A stretch of DNA of 64,000 nt, from positions 248,001-312,000 of the forward strand of contig NZ_CADFEN010000005.1 of assembly GCF_902833145.1 (NCBI RefSeq), in the 5' to 3' direction. Each line of letters starts with the position of its first letter. Positions within the stretch are counted from its first letter, which is position 1. A program made the position numbers and the translations under genes. Shown in pieces: positions 49,901 through 59,092 of this stretch. The notes under the pieces are model-generated. The model had not been told where the DNA came from, did not search any database, and saw only the letters and a list, made by a program, of their open reading frames with translations. The DNA is from Burkholderia sp. BCC0506. Lineage in GTDB: Bacteria; Pseudomonadota; Gammaproteobacteria; Burkholderiales; Burkholderiaceae.

Positions 49901-52900
49901 ACGAATGCTCAAGGTGGTCAGACGCTTGCAGGTCACGATCTGACGCTGAATGTCACAAACAGCGTAAATAATTCCAGCGGTGTGCTGTCAGCTGCGAACA
50001 ACCTCAAGTTGAGCGCGGCAAACGGAGCGCTGTCGAATCAGGCCGGGTCGATTCGTGCAAACGGCGCGCTGTCGCTGAACACCGCATCAATCGACAACAC
50101 GTCCGGCAAAATCGGTAACGACGCAGGTAGCGGCGGCAGTATTTCAATCCAGACCGGCACGCTTGCCAACCAGGATGGCGCCATCGGGAGCGATCAGGAC
50201 CTGTCGTTGAACGCAGCCGCGTTGACGGGCGACGGTTCGATCGTAGCAGGCCGAAACGGTGCTGTGACACTCGGTAGCGACTACACGCAGACTACGGCGA
50301 ACAAGTTGCACGCAAACGGCGACCTCACGTTTTCCACGTCAGGCAAGCTGACGAACCAAGGCGTGCTGGATGCCAATGGCGCGCTGACCGTGAATGCGGC
50401 GAACGTGGAGAACCAAGCAGGCGCTGATCTGAATTCGGCAAACACGACGGTCAATGCGAACGGTGGCACGATCGATAACGCAGGTCGCATCGAAGGTGAT
50501 GCAGTCACGACCAACAGTGCGACGCTGAACAATACGGGCACCGTGATCGGTGCCAACGTCACTGCGAATGCCAATACGATCACGAACACTGGAGCCGCCG
50601 CCGTATTCGCCGCTGCTAATCAGTTGAATCTGTACGCGACGAATCAGTTGTCGAACACGGACGGTGCGAATCTGTTCAGCGTTGGCGATATCAATATCGC
50701 AGCGAATAGTCAGCGCGACGTTAACGGCTTGCTCGCGAACCGTACACAAAACGTGCTGAACGATCAATCGACGATCGAAGCGCAGGGCAATGTCGAACTT
50801 GCGGCAGGCACATTCACCAATACGCGCCCCGCACCGACAGTCACAACCGAAACGACGAGCACGACGACGAAGCACGAAACAAAACGCGACAAATACATTG
50901 CATGTGCCACGACGAACGCTGACTCGCACTCGTCCTGTACGCAGGCCGTCTGGGACTACGGCTACAAAACGGCACGTAACGATAGCTTCAGTCGCGCGCA
51001 AATCGTATCGGAAACGACGGGTTCGAACGCTACCGATCGCGTGCTGGTGCTGAACGTCAACGGCCAGCAGAAGACGATCTATTACAACACGCTGACGGAC
51101 AACGGCAACGGTACGATCACGGTCAACTATTGGGATGCGTACGATCCGCACGTGAATTACGTGCCGGACTCGGAATATGCAACGCGCAGCGACGCCCATA
51201 AAGGCTATCAGCGTGTCGAGATCTGGCGCGATACGACTTCGACGATTCAGCAAGATAAGGTGACCAGTCAGGCGCCGCAAGCGCAACTCGTGGCCGGTGG
51301 CAGTATCACGATGGCGAACGTCGGAACGATCAACAACAACTACAGCGCGATCACGGCTGGCAAGTCGATTCAGATCGGCAGCACGCAGCAAAACGGCTCG
51401 GTCGGCAGCGGAAGTTATGGCGGTACGACGGTCAACAATACCGGCCAGACGTTGTATCAGTATCAGCGTGACGACATCGTGTCGATGTATGCGTGGAACG
51501 AGGACCCGACGCGCGATCGCGGCACGATTGTTGAACCGTCTATCGTCTATACGCCGGTCGCGATTGGTGGAACGGGCGGCACAATCATCGCGAACCAATC
51601 GGTGTCGATTAACGCGCAGAATGTCAATAACCAGAACGTCGCTGCGCAAAATTCCTCGACCGGTGCCACGGGCGGTACGCTCGGCAACAATGCGGCCAAT
51701 CAGGGGGTATCGGGCAGCAATCCGTCCAAGGTCGGTGCGGCGAGCGGAACGACGAATGTCCCTGCACTGCAATCGGTCGCGAGCGCAACCGGTGATTTGT
51801 CGATCACGTTGCCGACAAGCGGGATGTACTCGATTCATCCCGCGCCTGGCCAGCCGTATCTGATCGTCACAGATCCGCGCCTGACGAGCTATACGAACTT
51901 CATTTCGAGCGACTACATGCTCGGCCAGTTGAACCTGAACCCGGCGAGCATCGAAAAGCGCTTGGGTGACGGGATGTACGAACAGCAGATGGTGCGCAAC
52001 CAGATTACGCAGTTGACCGGTCGCACCTTCCTGCCGGGTTACGCGAGCGCCGAGGATGAATATCGTGCGCTGATGACGAACGGTGCGAACTACGCGAAAT
52101 CGTTCGGCTTGGTGCCCGGCATGGCGCTGACGGCTGCGCAAATGGACGCGCTGACGAGCGACATTGTATGGTTGGTTGATCAGACCGTGACTTTGCCCGA
52201 CGGCAGCTCGACGCATGTGCTGGCTCCTGTTGTCTATATGGCGCAGACACACGCGAACGACCTGCAACCGACCGGTGCATTGATCGCTGCGGACGACGTT
52301 GAAATTCATGCGACGGGTAGCGCGACGAATTCCGGTGTGATCAAGGGCGGCACGAAAACCGTGCTGACGGCGACGGATATTTTGAATCGTGGCGGTACGA
52401 TTTCGAGCAGCGGTAAGAACGGCACAACGGTCGTTTCGGCGAGCAACGATGTGGTCAACGCGTCCGGTCAAATTACCGGCAATCGGGTCGCCGTGCTGGC
52501 AGGTCGCGATATCGTCAACACGACGCTGTTTGATGCCGTGGGCGCAACTGGCGCATCCGGTGCAAGCAAGGTCAGCACGAGTCTGATCGGCCAGCAAGGC
52601 ACGATCGCGGCAACGGGTGACCTGTCCGTTCAGGCCGCGCGCGATCTGAGCATTCACGGCGCGAATTTGTCGGCGGGCGGCGACGCATTGGTGGCGGCAG
52701 GTCGGGATATCAACGTCGATACGGTCCAGTCCACGACGAACCAATCGATGTATCTGAACGATCAGCATCATTGGGAAGAGTCCACGACGAAGAACGTGAC
52801 GAGCGGCATCACCGCCGGCGGAAGCTTGGGGATGCAAAGCGGCAACGACATGACGCTGAAGGGCGCGACCGTATCGGCCGGAAAAGACCTGTCTGCGCTT

Positions 52901-55900
52901 GCAGGCGGGAATTTGACGGCAACGACAGTCACGGAAACCGCGAAGCTCGACAATGTGGCGGCGGACAGCAAGACGCGTAAGGAAGTTGATCACAACTACG
53001 ACGAGCACGCTGTTGGCACGCAATTCACGGCAGGCGGCAATGCGACGCTCGCGGCAGCAAGTACCGATGCGTCGAAGGGCAACGTCATGCTCACAGGTTC
53101 GTCGCTCACGGCAGGTATGACGAACGGCGTCGAAAACGGTACGGGAGCGGCAAACATTGGTGCGACGGGCAACGTCTCGATCAACGAGGCTCGCGAGGAA
53201 CACGACAAGTACCAGTCGGTGCAGGTCCAACGTGGCAGCTTCGTCAGCAGCACGAAAACCGATTCGATGCAGAACACGCAGGCGAATGTCGGCGTCGGCA
53301 GCACGGTATCTGGTAATACGGTCAACATTCAGTCGGGCCACGATTTGACTGTTCAGGGCAGCACGATCGTGGGCACGAACGATGTCAGTCTTGGGGCAGC
53401 AAACAACGTCAATATCACCACGTCCAAGGATACGGTCACGCAGGACGGCTACTATCACGAAACGCATTCGGGGATTGGTACCAGCGGCTTGAGCGTGAGT
53501 ATTGGCACGCAGAAAAAGACTGACACGGATCATGCTTCGTCCGTCACGAACAACGCGAGCACGATTGGTTCGCTTAACGGCAACCTGACCGTCAAGGCTG
53601 GCGATACGCTGCACGTGACGGGTAGCGACTTAATCGCCGGGAAGAATTTGACCGGCGTAGCGTCGAATGTTGTGATCGATTCGGCAACCGATACCAGCAA
53701 CAAGAGCCATAGCGAGACGACCAGTAGCAGTGGCGTCACGCTCGGCTTGTCGGGCAGCATCGGCGATGCGATCAACGGTGCGTATCAACAGGCGCAGGCG
53801 GCAAAGAGTGGTGCCGGTGACAGTCGTGCGACAGCCCTGCACGCGATTGCAGCGGCGGGTAATGCAGCGATGGGTGTAGCCGGTCTGACGGGCGGTGCGC
53901 TTGCGGGCGGCGGCACGCCGAGCATCGGCGTTCAAGTCAGCGTTGGATCGAGTCATAGCCGACTCGATACGTCGGAAAGCCAAACGACGCAACGCGGATC
54001 GAGCGTCAGCGCTGGCGGTACCACATCGCTGATTGCGACGGGTAACGGCACACCAGGTAGCGGTAATATCACGGTGGCCGGTTCGAACGTGTCTGGCAAC
54101 GATGTGCTGCTGGCTGCGAAGAACCAGATCGACCTGCAAAACACGACGAACACTGATTCGACGCGCAGCTCGAATTCGTCGTCGAGCGCCAGCGTCGGCG
54201 TGTCGATCGGCACGAACGGTATCGGAGTGTCTGCCGCCATGTCGCGCGCACACGGCGACGGCAACAGTGATGCCGCAATGCAGAACAATTCGCACGTGAC
54301 CGGCGCGAATAGCGTGAAGCTTGTTAGCGGTGGCGATACGAATGTGATCGGCTCGACTGTATCCGGTCGCACTGTTACGGCGGACGTGGGCGGCAATCTG
54401 AACATGCGCAGCGTGCAGGATACGACTGTCAGCAGCGCGCATCAAAGTAGTGCGGGCGGCGGCATCAGCGTCAGTACGATGGGTGGTAGCGCCAGCTTCA
54501 GTTCGTCGCACGGAAACGCGAACGGCAATTACGCGGGCGTGAGCGAACAGGCCGGGATTCAGGCGGGCGAAGGCGGGTTCAACGTGAACGTCAAGGGCAA
54601 TACCGACCTGACGGGCGCGGTGATTGCCAGCACAGCCGATCCGTCGAAAAACTCGCTGACGACCGGCACGCTGACCTATCGCGATATCGAGAACCATTCG
54701 ACGTACAGCGCGGATAGCAGCGGCTTTAGCGCGGGTGTTGGCGTCGGCGTAACCGGCAAGGCAATCGGGCCGGGATCGGTTAGCGGCTCGGGTGGCGTAA
54801 CACCGATGATTTCGCAATCGGATAGCGGTAGCGAGAACGCGACCACACGAAGCGGCGTGAGCGCAGGCACGATCAACATCACGAATCCAACCGGCCAGAC
54901 GCAGGACTTGGCGAACCTGAATCGCGATACGTCGAACCTGAACGGAACAGTATCGAAAACGCCGGACGTACAGAATCTGCTGGACAAGCAATCTGACCTG
55001 ATGAACGCAGGGCAGGCCGCTGGTCAGGTTGTTGCGCAAGGCATCGGCGCTTACGCGGATATGAAGCACGCGGAAGCCCAACATGCGGCCGATGCGGCCA
55101 AGCTGGCAGGCGACACTACGGCACAGGCTACATATCAGGCAGAGGCCGATTCGTGGGCGGAAGGTGGTACGAACCGAGTGCTGATGCATACCACCGGTGG
55201 CGCATTCCTTGCTGGATTGGGCGGTGGTAATGCCCTTGCCGGTGCAGCGGGTGCCGGATTGTCGTCGGCGCTGGCCGGTAAGCTGAATAGTCTTGCAGAC
55301 GCGGTTGGCGGCAGTACAGATTCGATGCTGGCAGGCAACGTGTTGTCGAACGTGTTGGCTGGTGCCGGTGGCGCGTTGATCGGTGGTACATCGGGTGCGT
55401 TCACAGCAACGAATGCCGACTTGTATAACCGTGATCAAACCAATGCAAACGGTACAGGAGGCACGGGGAGTGAATTTCTTGACAAGGGATGGAACTACGC
55501 CAAGCAGTTTGGCAATGCAGCATTGGATCTTGTCCCCGGTCACAAGATGGCAGACCAAGCGCAGACTGCATTTTCCAACGGCAATGTGGGCATGGGGGTA
55601 GCGCTTGCCGTTGGTTCGATTGGCGACGCGGCACTAGGTGTTTTGACCATTGGTGAAGGTAAGGCTATTGAAAACGCCACAAGCAAGGTAATTGAAAAAG
55701 TTGCTTCGAAGGCCCCGGCTTTCTCCGGTTCCGGTCCTGTATCCGGTGTGATTGCTATCACCGATGACACTTCAGTTGCCGCTCTTAAGAATTACTATCC
55801 GTCTAAGGGAAGTATCGAGTTTGTGTTTGACCCGACCACGAATACATTTGCTGTTGGAAAACCAGCATCAGGATTGTTTGACGGTTCTGCGCATCAGCAA

Positions 55901-56101
55901 TTGGCGCAGGCCATCGGTGCAAATGATGCAAATGTGGTTGGAGGGGGATTTAGTCGAGCCGCAGACGGATCGATTCTTACGACAGAAAACAGCGGACACT
56001 ACGGCCAGAATTGGACGCCTGAAATTTGGAATCAATTCCAGCAATGGCTGTCCAAACGAGTCGGGGTTCCGGTGAATCATACTCCTTGGGGAAGCAAATG
56101 A
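46916..56101 (+). CDS. cdiA: CDI exoprotein toxin (CdiA/BcpA, FhaB-like)
   Basis: This is a giant two-partner-secretion exoprotein of ~3061 residues. An extended signal peptide (ESPR, MNKNCYRVVFNRARGAMMVV) ends near SMA-68. The TPS secretion domain follows to about residue 300, with SNSAGIQVDGGGFINTSRATLTTG. Long haemagglutinin repeats come next (IGGNGDV recurs at ~48711, 49510 and 49855), then a pretoxin region. The delimiter NADLYN is at residues 2833–2838. The last ~223 residues are the variable toxin tip, whose end contains SAHQQLAQAI, GGGFSR and SGHYGQNW. This resembles a polymorphic-toxin domain (possibly Ntox43; uncertain). Toxin tips are delivered into neighbouring cells on contact. 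The ATG at 46916 gives the ESPR start. Confidence 0.95.
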   Translation: MNKNCYRVVFNRARGAMMVVQENGSAQRAAGCAEEATVSVESPGFRTVWQPIAMAAALLFGVPLLSMAQIVPTPGTSTHIIQTQNGLPQVNIAAPSGAGVSVNTYNQFDVQKNGAILNNSPTLVNTQQAGYINGNPNFGPNQSARIIVNQVNSNAPSQLRGYVEVGGNRAEVILSNSAGIQVDGGGFINTSRATLTTGTPYYGADGSLAGFNVSRGLISVNGAGLNASNVDQVDLISRAVQANAAIYAKNLNVIAGANQVNHDTLAATPIAGDGAAPAIAIDVAQLGGMYANRVFLVSNEFGVGVSNAGTIAAQAGDLTLQSNGQLVLTGKTTAGGNLTATANSIQNSGTTYAQQSANVSAAGTLSNSGTLAAQQNTTINAGTVNSTGTLGAGANNDGSVGKSGDLNLSSTGQLTATGQNVAGGSASISGSGVNLAGSQTAANGNLSLNTNAGDLNLSNATTSAQGAVNASATGALINDHGTLSSQGNTTLTAGSISNQGGKVSAQGPLSVQSNGAIANQGGTLVSENSMQVHGGVIANNQGMMQSAAGMTITGTSVDNSAGRVTSLNSDGLSITTTGQLTNAAGTTALGAQGGVIGGNGDVAIQSGSVVNHGTVSAQTNLNVGTQTLDNSSGSLSAAQNAVINAGAQLTNGSGSITAGQSATVNAASLSNDAGSVQAAQLSLGATNLSNHGGSITQTGTGAMNVAVSNTLDNSSNGVIQTNSTDLNLTPATLINDHGKITHAGSGTLSIATGAMSNQGGTIATNGALSVKAAAVSNSAGTLAAQRQAALDVQSLDNHAGGYVGADSITLKAQGAVDNRVGTLEANNGVSVTADSLANDGGSLKNVGTNALSVTTTNALTNTANGTIGGNGDVSVTAGSVDNSNGSLLAAQSLSVQSNGQIANAAGLVQSNGNLSLRAQGAVVNSAGQIEANGATSTLAVSGSSVDNSNGRIANIGSGATTIDGGASITNTNASGKTGAGTIGGNGDVTLTAHTLTNAQGGQTLAGHDLTLNVTNSVNNSSGVLSAANNLKLSAANGALSNQAGSIRANGALSLNTASIDNTSGKIGNDAGSGGSISIQTGTLANQDGAIGSDQDLSLNAAALTGDGSIVAGRNGAVTLGSDYTQTTANKLHANGDLTFSTSGKLTNQGVLDANGALTVNAANVENQAGADLNSANTTVNANGGTIDNAGRIEGDAVTTNSATLNNTGTVIGANVTANANTITNTGAAAVFAAANQLNLYATNQLSNTDGANLFSVGDINIAANSQRDVNGLLANRTQNVLNDQSTIEAQGNVELAAGTFTNTRPAPTVTTETTSTTTKHETKRDKYIACATTNADSHSSCTQAVWDYGYKTARNDSFSRAQIVSETTGSNATDRVLVLNVNGQQKTIYYNTLTDNGNGTITVNYWDAYDPHVNYVPDSEYATRSDAHKGYQRVEIWRDTTSTIQQDKVTSQAPQAQLVAGGSITMANVGTINNNYSAITAGKSIQIGSTQQNGSVGSGSYGGTTVNNTGQTLYQYQRDDIVSMYAWNEDPTRDRGTIVEPSIVYTPVAIGGTGGTIIANQSVSINAQNVNNQNVAAQNSSTGATGGTLGNNAANQGVSGSNPSKVGAASGTTNVPALQSVASATGDLSITLPTSGMYSIHPAPGQPYLIVTDPRLTSYTNFISSDYMLGQLNLNPASIEKRLGDGMYEQQMVRNQITQLTGRTFLPGYASAEDEYRALMTNGANYAKSFGLVPGMALTAAQMDALTSDIVWLVDQTVTLPDGSSTHVLAPVVYMAQTHANDLQPTGALIAADDVEIHATGSATNSGVIKGGTKTVLTATDILNRGGTISSSGKNGTTVVSASNDVVNASGQITGNRVAVLAGRDIVNTTLFDAVGATGASGASKVSTSLIGQQGTIAATGDLSVQAARDLSIHGANLSAGGDALVAAGRDINVDTVQSTTNQSMYLNDQHHWEESTTKNVTSGITAGGSLGMQSGNDMTLKGATVSAGKDLSALAGGNLTATTVTETAKLDNVAADSKTRKEVDHNYDEHAVGTQFTAGGNATLAAASTDASKGNVMLTGSSLTAGMTNGVENGTGAANIGATGNVSINEAREEHDKYQSVQVQRGSFVSSTKTDSMQNTQANVGVGSTVSGNTVNIQSGHDLTVQGSTIVGTNDVSLGAANNVNITTSKDTVTQDGYYHETHSGIGTSGLSVSIGTQKKTDTDHASSVTNNASTIGSLNGNLTVKAGDTLHVTGSDLIAGKNLTGVASNVVIDSATDTSNKSHSETTSSSGVTLGLSGSIGDAINGAYQQAQAAKSGAGDSRATALHAIAAAGNAAMGVAGLTGGALAGGGTPSIGVQVSVGSSHSRLDTSESQTTQRGSSVSAGGTTSLIATGNGTPGSGNITVAGSNVSGNDVLLAAKNQIDLQNTTNTDSTRSSNSSSSASVGVSIGTNGIGVSAAMSRAHGDGNSDAAMQNNSHVTGANSVKLVSGGDTNVIGSTVSGRTVTADVGGNLNMRSVQDTTVSSAHQSSAGGGISVSTMGGSASFSSSHGNANGNYAGVSEQAGIQAGEGGFNVNVKGNTDLTGAVIASTADPSKNSLTTGTLTYRDIENHSTYSADSSGFSAGVGVGVTGKAIGPGSVSGSGGVTPMISQSDSGSENATTRSGVSAGTINITNPTGQTQDLANLNRDTSNLNGTVSKTPDVQNLLDKQSDLMNAGQAAGQVVAQGIGAYADMKHAEAQHAADAAKLAGDTTAQATYQAEADSWAEGGTNRVLMHTTGGAFLAGLGGGNALAGAAGAGLSSALAGKLNSLADAVGGSTDSMLAGNVLSNVLAGAGGALIGGTSGAFTATNADLYNRDQTNANGTGGTGSEFLDKGWNYAKQFGNAALDLVPGHKMADQAQTAFSNGNVGMGVALAVGSIGDAALGVLTIGEGKAIENATSKVIEKVASKAPAFSGSGPVSGVIAITDDTSVAALKNYYPSKGSIEFVFDPTTNTFAVGKPASGLFDGSAHQQLAQAIGANDANVVGGGFSRAADGSILTTENSGHYGQNWTPEIWNQFQQWLSKRVGVPVNHTPWGSK

Positions 56102-56550
56102 AAGCCGAATTCGTGCCAAGTCCGATTGTCAAGGAAAACGCAATTTGGGTTGTTAGTGTAGGAAAGGTGTTCGTTGGTGTTGATTCGATTGGCACTTGGA
56201 GCATCGATTTAAATGGAAATGTGCGCGCGGTTAAATCGCCAGAGGATACGATGCCGTTGCTTCCAATTCTCGAATTGGATCGAGAGAATTTCTTTGATGG
56301 CCTTAAGCGCATTGCGCGAGAGTTTCCTGATTTCGAAAATCAAGTTGCCTCGTTTCCTGAAAATCTTTTGATAGAATTTGCACTTGATTCGTCAGTCTCG
56401 GAATATTGGCCATCCAAGGCATTGAACTGGATTGAAGGTGCGCCTGCATTGGTCTCGTTTTTTTCTCCACTGATGAAAAGCGTAATTGATAGAAGGTGGG
56501 CGACTCAGTCTATCAAGCAGAGAATTAAGCGACTTATAAAAGTCATTTGA
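56098..56550 (+). CDS. cdiI: CDI immunity protein (CdiI/BcpI), divergent
   Basis: This 150-residue protein starts at an ATG overlapping the cdiA stop by 4 bp (ATGA). In CDI loci that position is always the cognate immunity gene, which protects siblings by binding the toxin tip. No known domain is recognised. The sequence is beta-rich at the N-terminus (IWVVSVGKVFVGVDSIGTWSIDLNG) and has a hydrophobic, aromatic C-terminal half. The gene is clearly AT-richer than cdiB, consistent with exchange as a toxin–immunity cassette. The assignment rests on context. Confidence 0.85.
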   Translation: MKAEFVPSPIVKENAIWVVSVGKVFVGVDSIGTWSIDLNGNVRAVKSPEDTMPLLPILELDRENFFDGLKRIAREFPDFENQVASFPENLLIEFALDSSVSEYWPSKALNWIEGAPALVSFFSPLMKSVIDRRWATQSIKQRIKRLIKVI

Positions 56551-56574
56551 TTGCGGTTAAATTTAACAATAACG

Positions 56575-58335
56575 ATGAACATCTTTCATCGCCTGACGGT
56601 TTTGCCAATTGCAGCCCTCGTATCGTTCGGGGTTCATGCTGAACAGGCTCCGACGCTTGCCGACCAAGCCGCCGCCGCGCGTGCGAATGCAGAACAAGAT
56701 CGGCAGGCACAGCAGCAACGCGACGCGCAGCAGCGTGCCGCCGAAGTGCGTGCCCCTTCGGTGCGTTCGGAAGTGCCGCACGTCGAGGCGTATCCGGCAA
56801 TTCCGACCGAAACGCCGTGCTTCCGCATTGATCGTTTCATGGTCAACGTTCCCGACGCGTTGCCGGATGGCTTGAAAGCTCAGGGCGCATCTGCGTTGCC
56901 GATGGATCGCTTCGCTTTCGCGCGTGAATGGCTTGAACACTACACGGGGCAGTGTGTTGGCAAGCAAGGGCTTGATGTTCTCGTCAAAGCGTTGTCGCAA
57001 GACATTTTGTCGCGCGGCTACATCACGACGCGCGTGTTGCTGCCCGAACAGGATTTGTCGTCTGGTACGCTGAAGGTCTCATTGATTCCGGGCGTGATCC
57101 GCCACGTGCGTTTCGCCGATGAAAAACTGCGCGGCACATGGAAAACTGCGTTTCCGACACGCGACGGCGAACTGTTGAACCTGCGCGACCTTGAGCAGGG
57201 TCTGGAGCAGATGAAGCGCGTACAGAGCCAAGACGTGTCGATGCAGATCGTTCCGGCCGATGTGCCGGGCGAGAGCGATGTCGTGCTCAATGTGAAGCGT
57301 GGCAAGCCGTGGACAGTCGTTGCATCGATTGACAACTCGGGCACGCGCGCGACCGGGAAGCTACAGGGCAACCTGTCGATCGGTATCGATAACCCGCTCG
57401 GGCTAAACGACATCTTCAATGTCGGCGTGAGCCAAGACCTTGAACTTGGTGACAAGCGCCTTGGTTCGCACGGCTGGAACGGCTTCTACTCGATCCCGTG
57501 GGGTTACTGGACCGCGACGTTATCGGCCTACACGAACACGTACTACCAGCAAATCGCTGGCGTGAATCAAACATTCGTTGCAAGCGGCAATTCGAAGACG
57601 ATCGATTTCAAGCTTGCCCGAGTGCTTGCCCGTAGCCAGAACGACGTATTCGGCGGCTATGTCCGTTTGTCCCGTCGCTTCGGTCAGAGCTTCATCGAAG
57701 ATACGGAAATCTCGCAACAGCGGCGCAACAATACATTCGTTGAATTCGGCCTGACCGACCGTCACTACTTCGATGGGGCGCAGTTCGACGGCACGCTGGC
57801 GTACCGACAGGGCGTCGGGGGCTTGGGTGCGCAGGACGACATTCTTGCTGCCGGTGGTGGTCCGACTTACCGCTTCAAGATGGCGGTACTCGACGCAAAC
57901 CTGTCGGTGCCGTTTGCGATCGCGAAGCAGCCGTTCCGATACGTGACGAGCATCCACGGCCAATATACCGGGAACTCGCTGTACTACATCGATGACTTGA
58001 CGATCGGCAGTCGTTACACGGTACGGGGTTTTGACGGCGAAACGATGCTGGCGGCGGCGCGCGGCTTCTACTGGCGCAACGAACTGCAGATGCCGATCGG
58101 ACAGACCGGACAGGCGATTTATGCAGGATTGGATTACGGCCGTGTTTGGGGGCCGCAGCCGGTTGCGTTGGTCGGTACGCAGTTGGCCGGGGCGGTAATT
58201 GGCATCAAAGGCAGCGTAGCGACACCTTTCGGCGGCTACGGCTATGACCTGTTCGCCGGTACGCCGGTCTACAAGCCGTCCGGATTCCCGACTGCGCGTG
58301 TGACGGTCGGGTTTCAGGTAACCGCGCAGTTCTAA
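56575..58335 (+). CDS. cdiB: CDI outer-membrane transporter (CdiB/BcpB, TpsB family)
   Basis: This is a 586-residue Omp85-superfamily secretion pore for the CdiA partner. A signal peptide (MNIFHRLTVLPIAALVSFGVHA, 22 aa) is followed by a Gln/Ala-rich helix typical of the TpsB plug. A POTRA region follows (CFRIDRFMVNVP, DVLVKALSQDILSRGYITTRV), then a 16-strand barrel. The barrel contains the Omp85 VRGF motif at residues ~483–486 (TVRGFDGE) and a C-terminal aromatic (TAQF). The ATG at 56575 is preferred over a TTG at 56551. The order A-I-B without an intervening lipoprotein gene departs from the usual Burkholderia bcpAIOB order. Confidence 0.94.
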   Translation: MNIFHRLTVLPIAALVSFGVHAEQAPTLADQAAAARANAEQDRQAQQQRDAQQRAAEVRAPSVRSEVPHVEAYPAIPTETPCFRIDRFMVNVPDALPDGLKAQGASALPMDRFAFAREWLEHYTGQCVGKQGLDVLVKALSQDILSRGYITTRVLLPEQDLSSGTLKVSLIPGVIRHVRFADEKLRGTWKTAFPTRDGELLNLRDLEQGLEQMKRVQSQDVSMQIVPADVPGESDVVLNVKRGKPWTVVASIDNSGTRATGKLQGNLSIGIDNPLGLNDIFNVGVSQDLELGDKRLGSHGWNGFYSIPWGYWTATLSAYTNTYYQQIAGVNQTFVASGNSKTIDFKLARVLARSQNDVFGGYVRLSRRFGQSFIEDTEISQQRRNNTFVEFGLTDRHYFDGAQFDGTLAYRQGVGGLGAQDDILAAGGGPTYRFKMAVLDANLSVPFAIAKQPFRYVTSIHGQYTGNSLYYIDDLTIGSRYTVRGFDGETMLAAARGFYWRNELQMPIGQTGQAIYAGLDYGRVWGPQPVALVGTQLAGAVIGIKGSVATPFGGYGYDLFAGTPVYKPSGFPTARVTVGFQVTAQF

Positions 58336-58347
58336 GGAAATTCGAGG

Positions 58348-58611
58348 ATGCAGAGTCGGGCGCGTGCACGAATCAAAGATTCGAAATCGTCGGCTAGTCG
58401 GGAGGTCGATGAGACGGCGTTGCGTCAGAGCCGCCGTGCATTTGAACAGGCGCTACGCGACCACGTGCACGCCTTGCTGTCGCCGGACGCAGACCCTGTT
58501 CCGTCGTGCCCGCGCTGCAAAGGAACGGCAATCGACAAAAAGGGATATACACATCGGTACACGGGACGGCTCCGGCCATCAACCTTACGTCGCGAGGCAG
58601 CGGTAGCTTAG
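58348..58611 (+). pseudogene. Truncated zinc-ribbon (DUF746/transposase-like) ORF
   Basis: This is an 87-codon frame starting 12 bp after cdiB. It has a helical, basic N-terminus and a zinc-ribbon half-site SCPRCKGTAIDKKGYTHRYTG near residues 52–72. The partner cysteines that should follow are missing. From about codon 75 the residues no longer look native, because the DNA there is the antisense of the integrase fragment. Such zinc-ribbon N-termini occur in DUF746 proteins and some transposases. It is read as a remnant, and the exact family is uncertain. Confidence 0.55.
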
Positions 58612-59065
58612 GGCGGCGAAAGCCGCGAACAGGGTTGACCGTGATGCCCATGTTCCACTCGTCTATCGCGGTTCGGTAGGCGGCTGAAATTGCGTCAAGT
58701 TCACGACCTACGGAACTACCAAGAACTTCTGTTATGCGCCGGTCGCGCCATTCGGTGAGATGAGATTTGTTTAGCTCGGCAGCCGGGATGGAACAGAGTT
58801 TCCTTTCCCTTTTGAGCAGGCGTTGCAAAGTTCGCCGGTCCCATTCGCTCGACCGCTTGTCGGGCATTGGGTGCGCTATGTACTTCCGGAATAGGTCCCC
58901 GACAGTTGGACCAGTCTCGACAGATTTGATCGTATCGCCGTGCTCGTGCTCTTCAGCCCAACGCTTAGCGGCTTCCTCGCTGACGAAGGTTGCGGACAGG
59001 CTCGGCTGCCCCTTACGGCGGATTTTGACCTGCCATTTTGTCCCACGCAGGGTGATTGTTGCCAT
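58394..59065 (-). pseudogene. Tyrosine integrase, C-terminally truncated
   Basis: About 165 residues of a phage-type integrase are recognisable. The arm-binding N-terminus is MATITLRGTKWQVKIRRKGQPSLSATF, and a SAM-like core-binding domain follows (TVGDLFRKYIAHPMPDK, NKSHLTEWRDRRI, SAAYRTAIDEWNMGITVNPVRGFRRPK). The catalytic R…HxxR…Y domain is absent, because native sequence stops near 58575 and the rest of the frame is antisense to the zinc-ribbon fragment. The start codon is 44 bp from the right repeat, the normal place for an island integrase. The element can no longer excise by itself. Confidence 0.88.
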
Positions 59066-59092
59066 TCATGCTCTCCAAGTGGTTGATTAGGA

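Noticed and set aside
50339-53614. A minus-strand frame of nearly 1100 codons inside cdiA
   Set aside because: It is antisense of the FHA repeats, and its Arg/Ala/Val composition is forced by the opposite strand. No start region or motif supports it.
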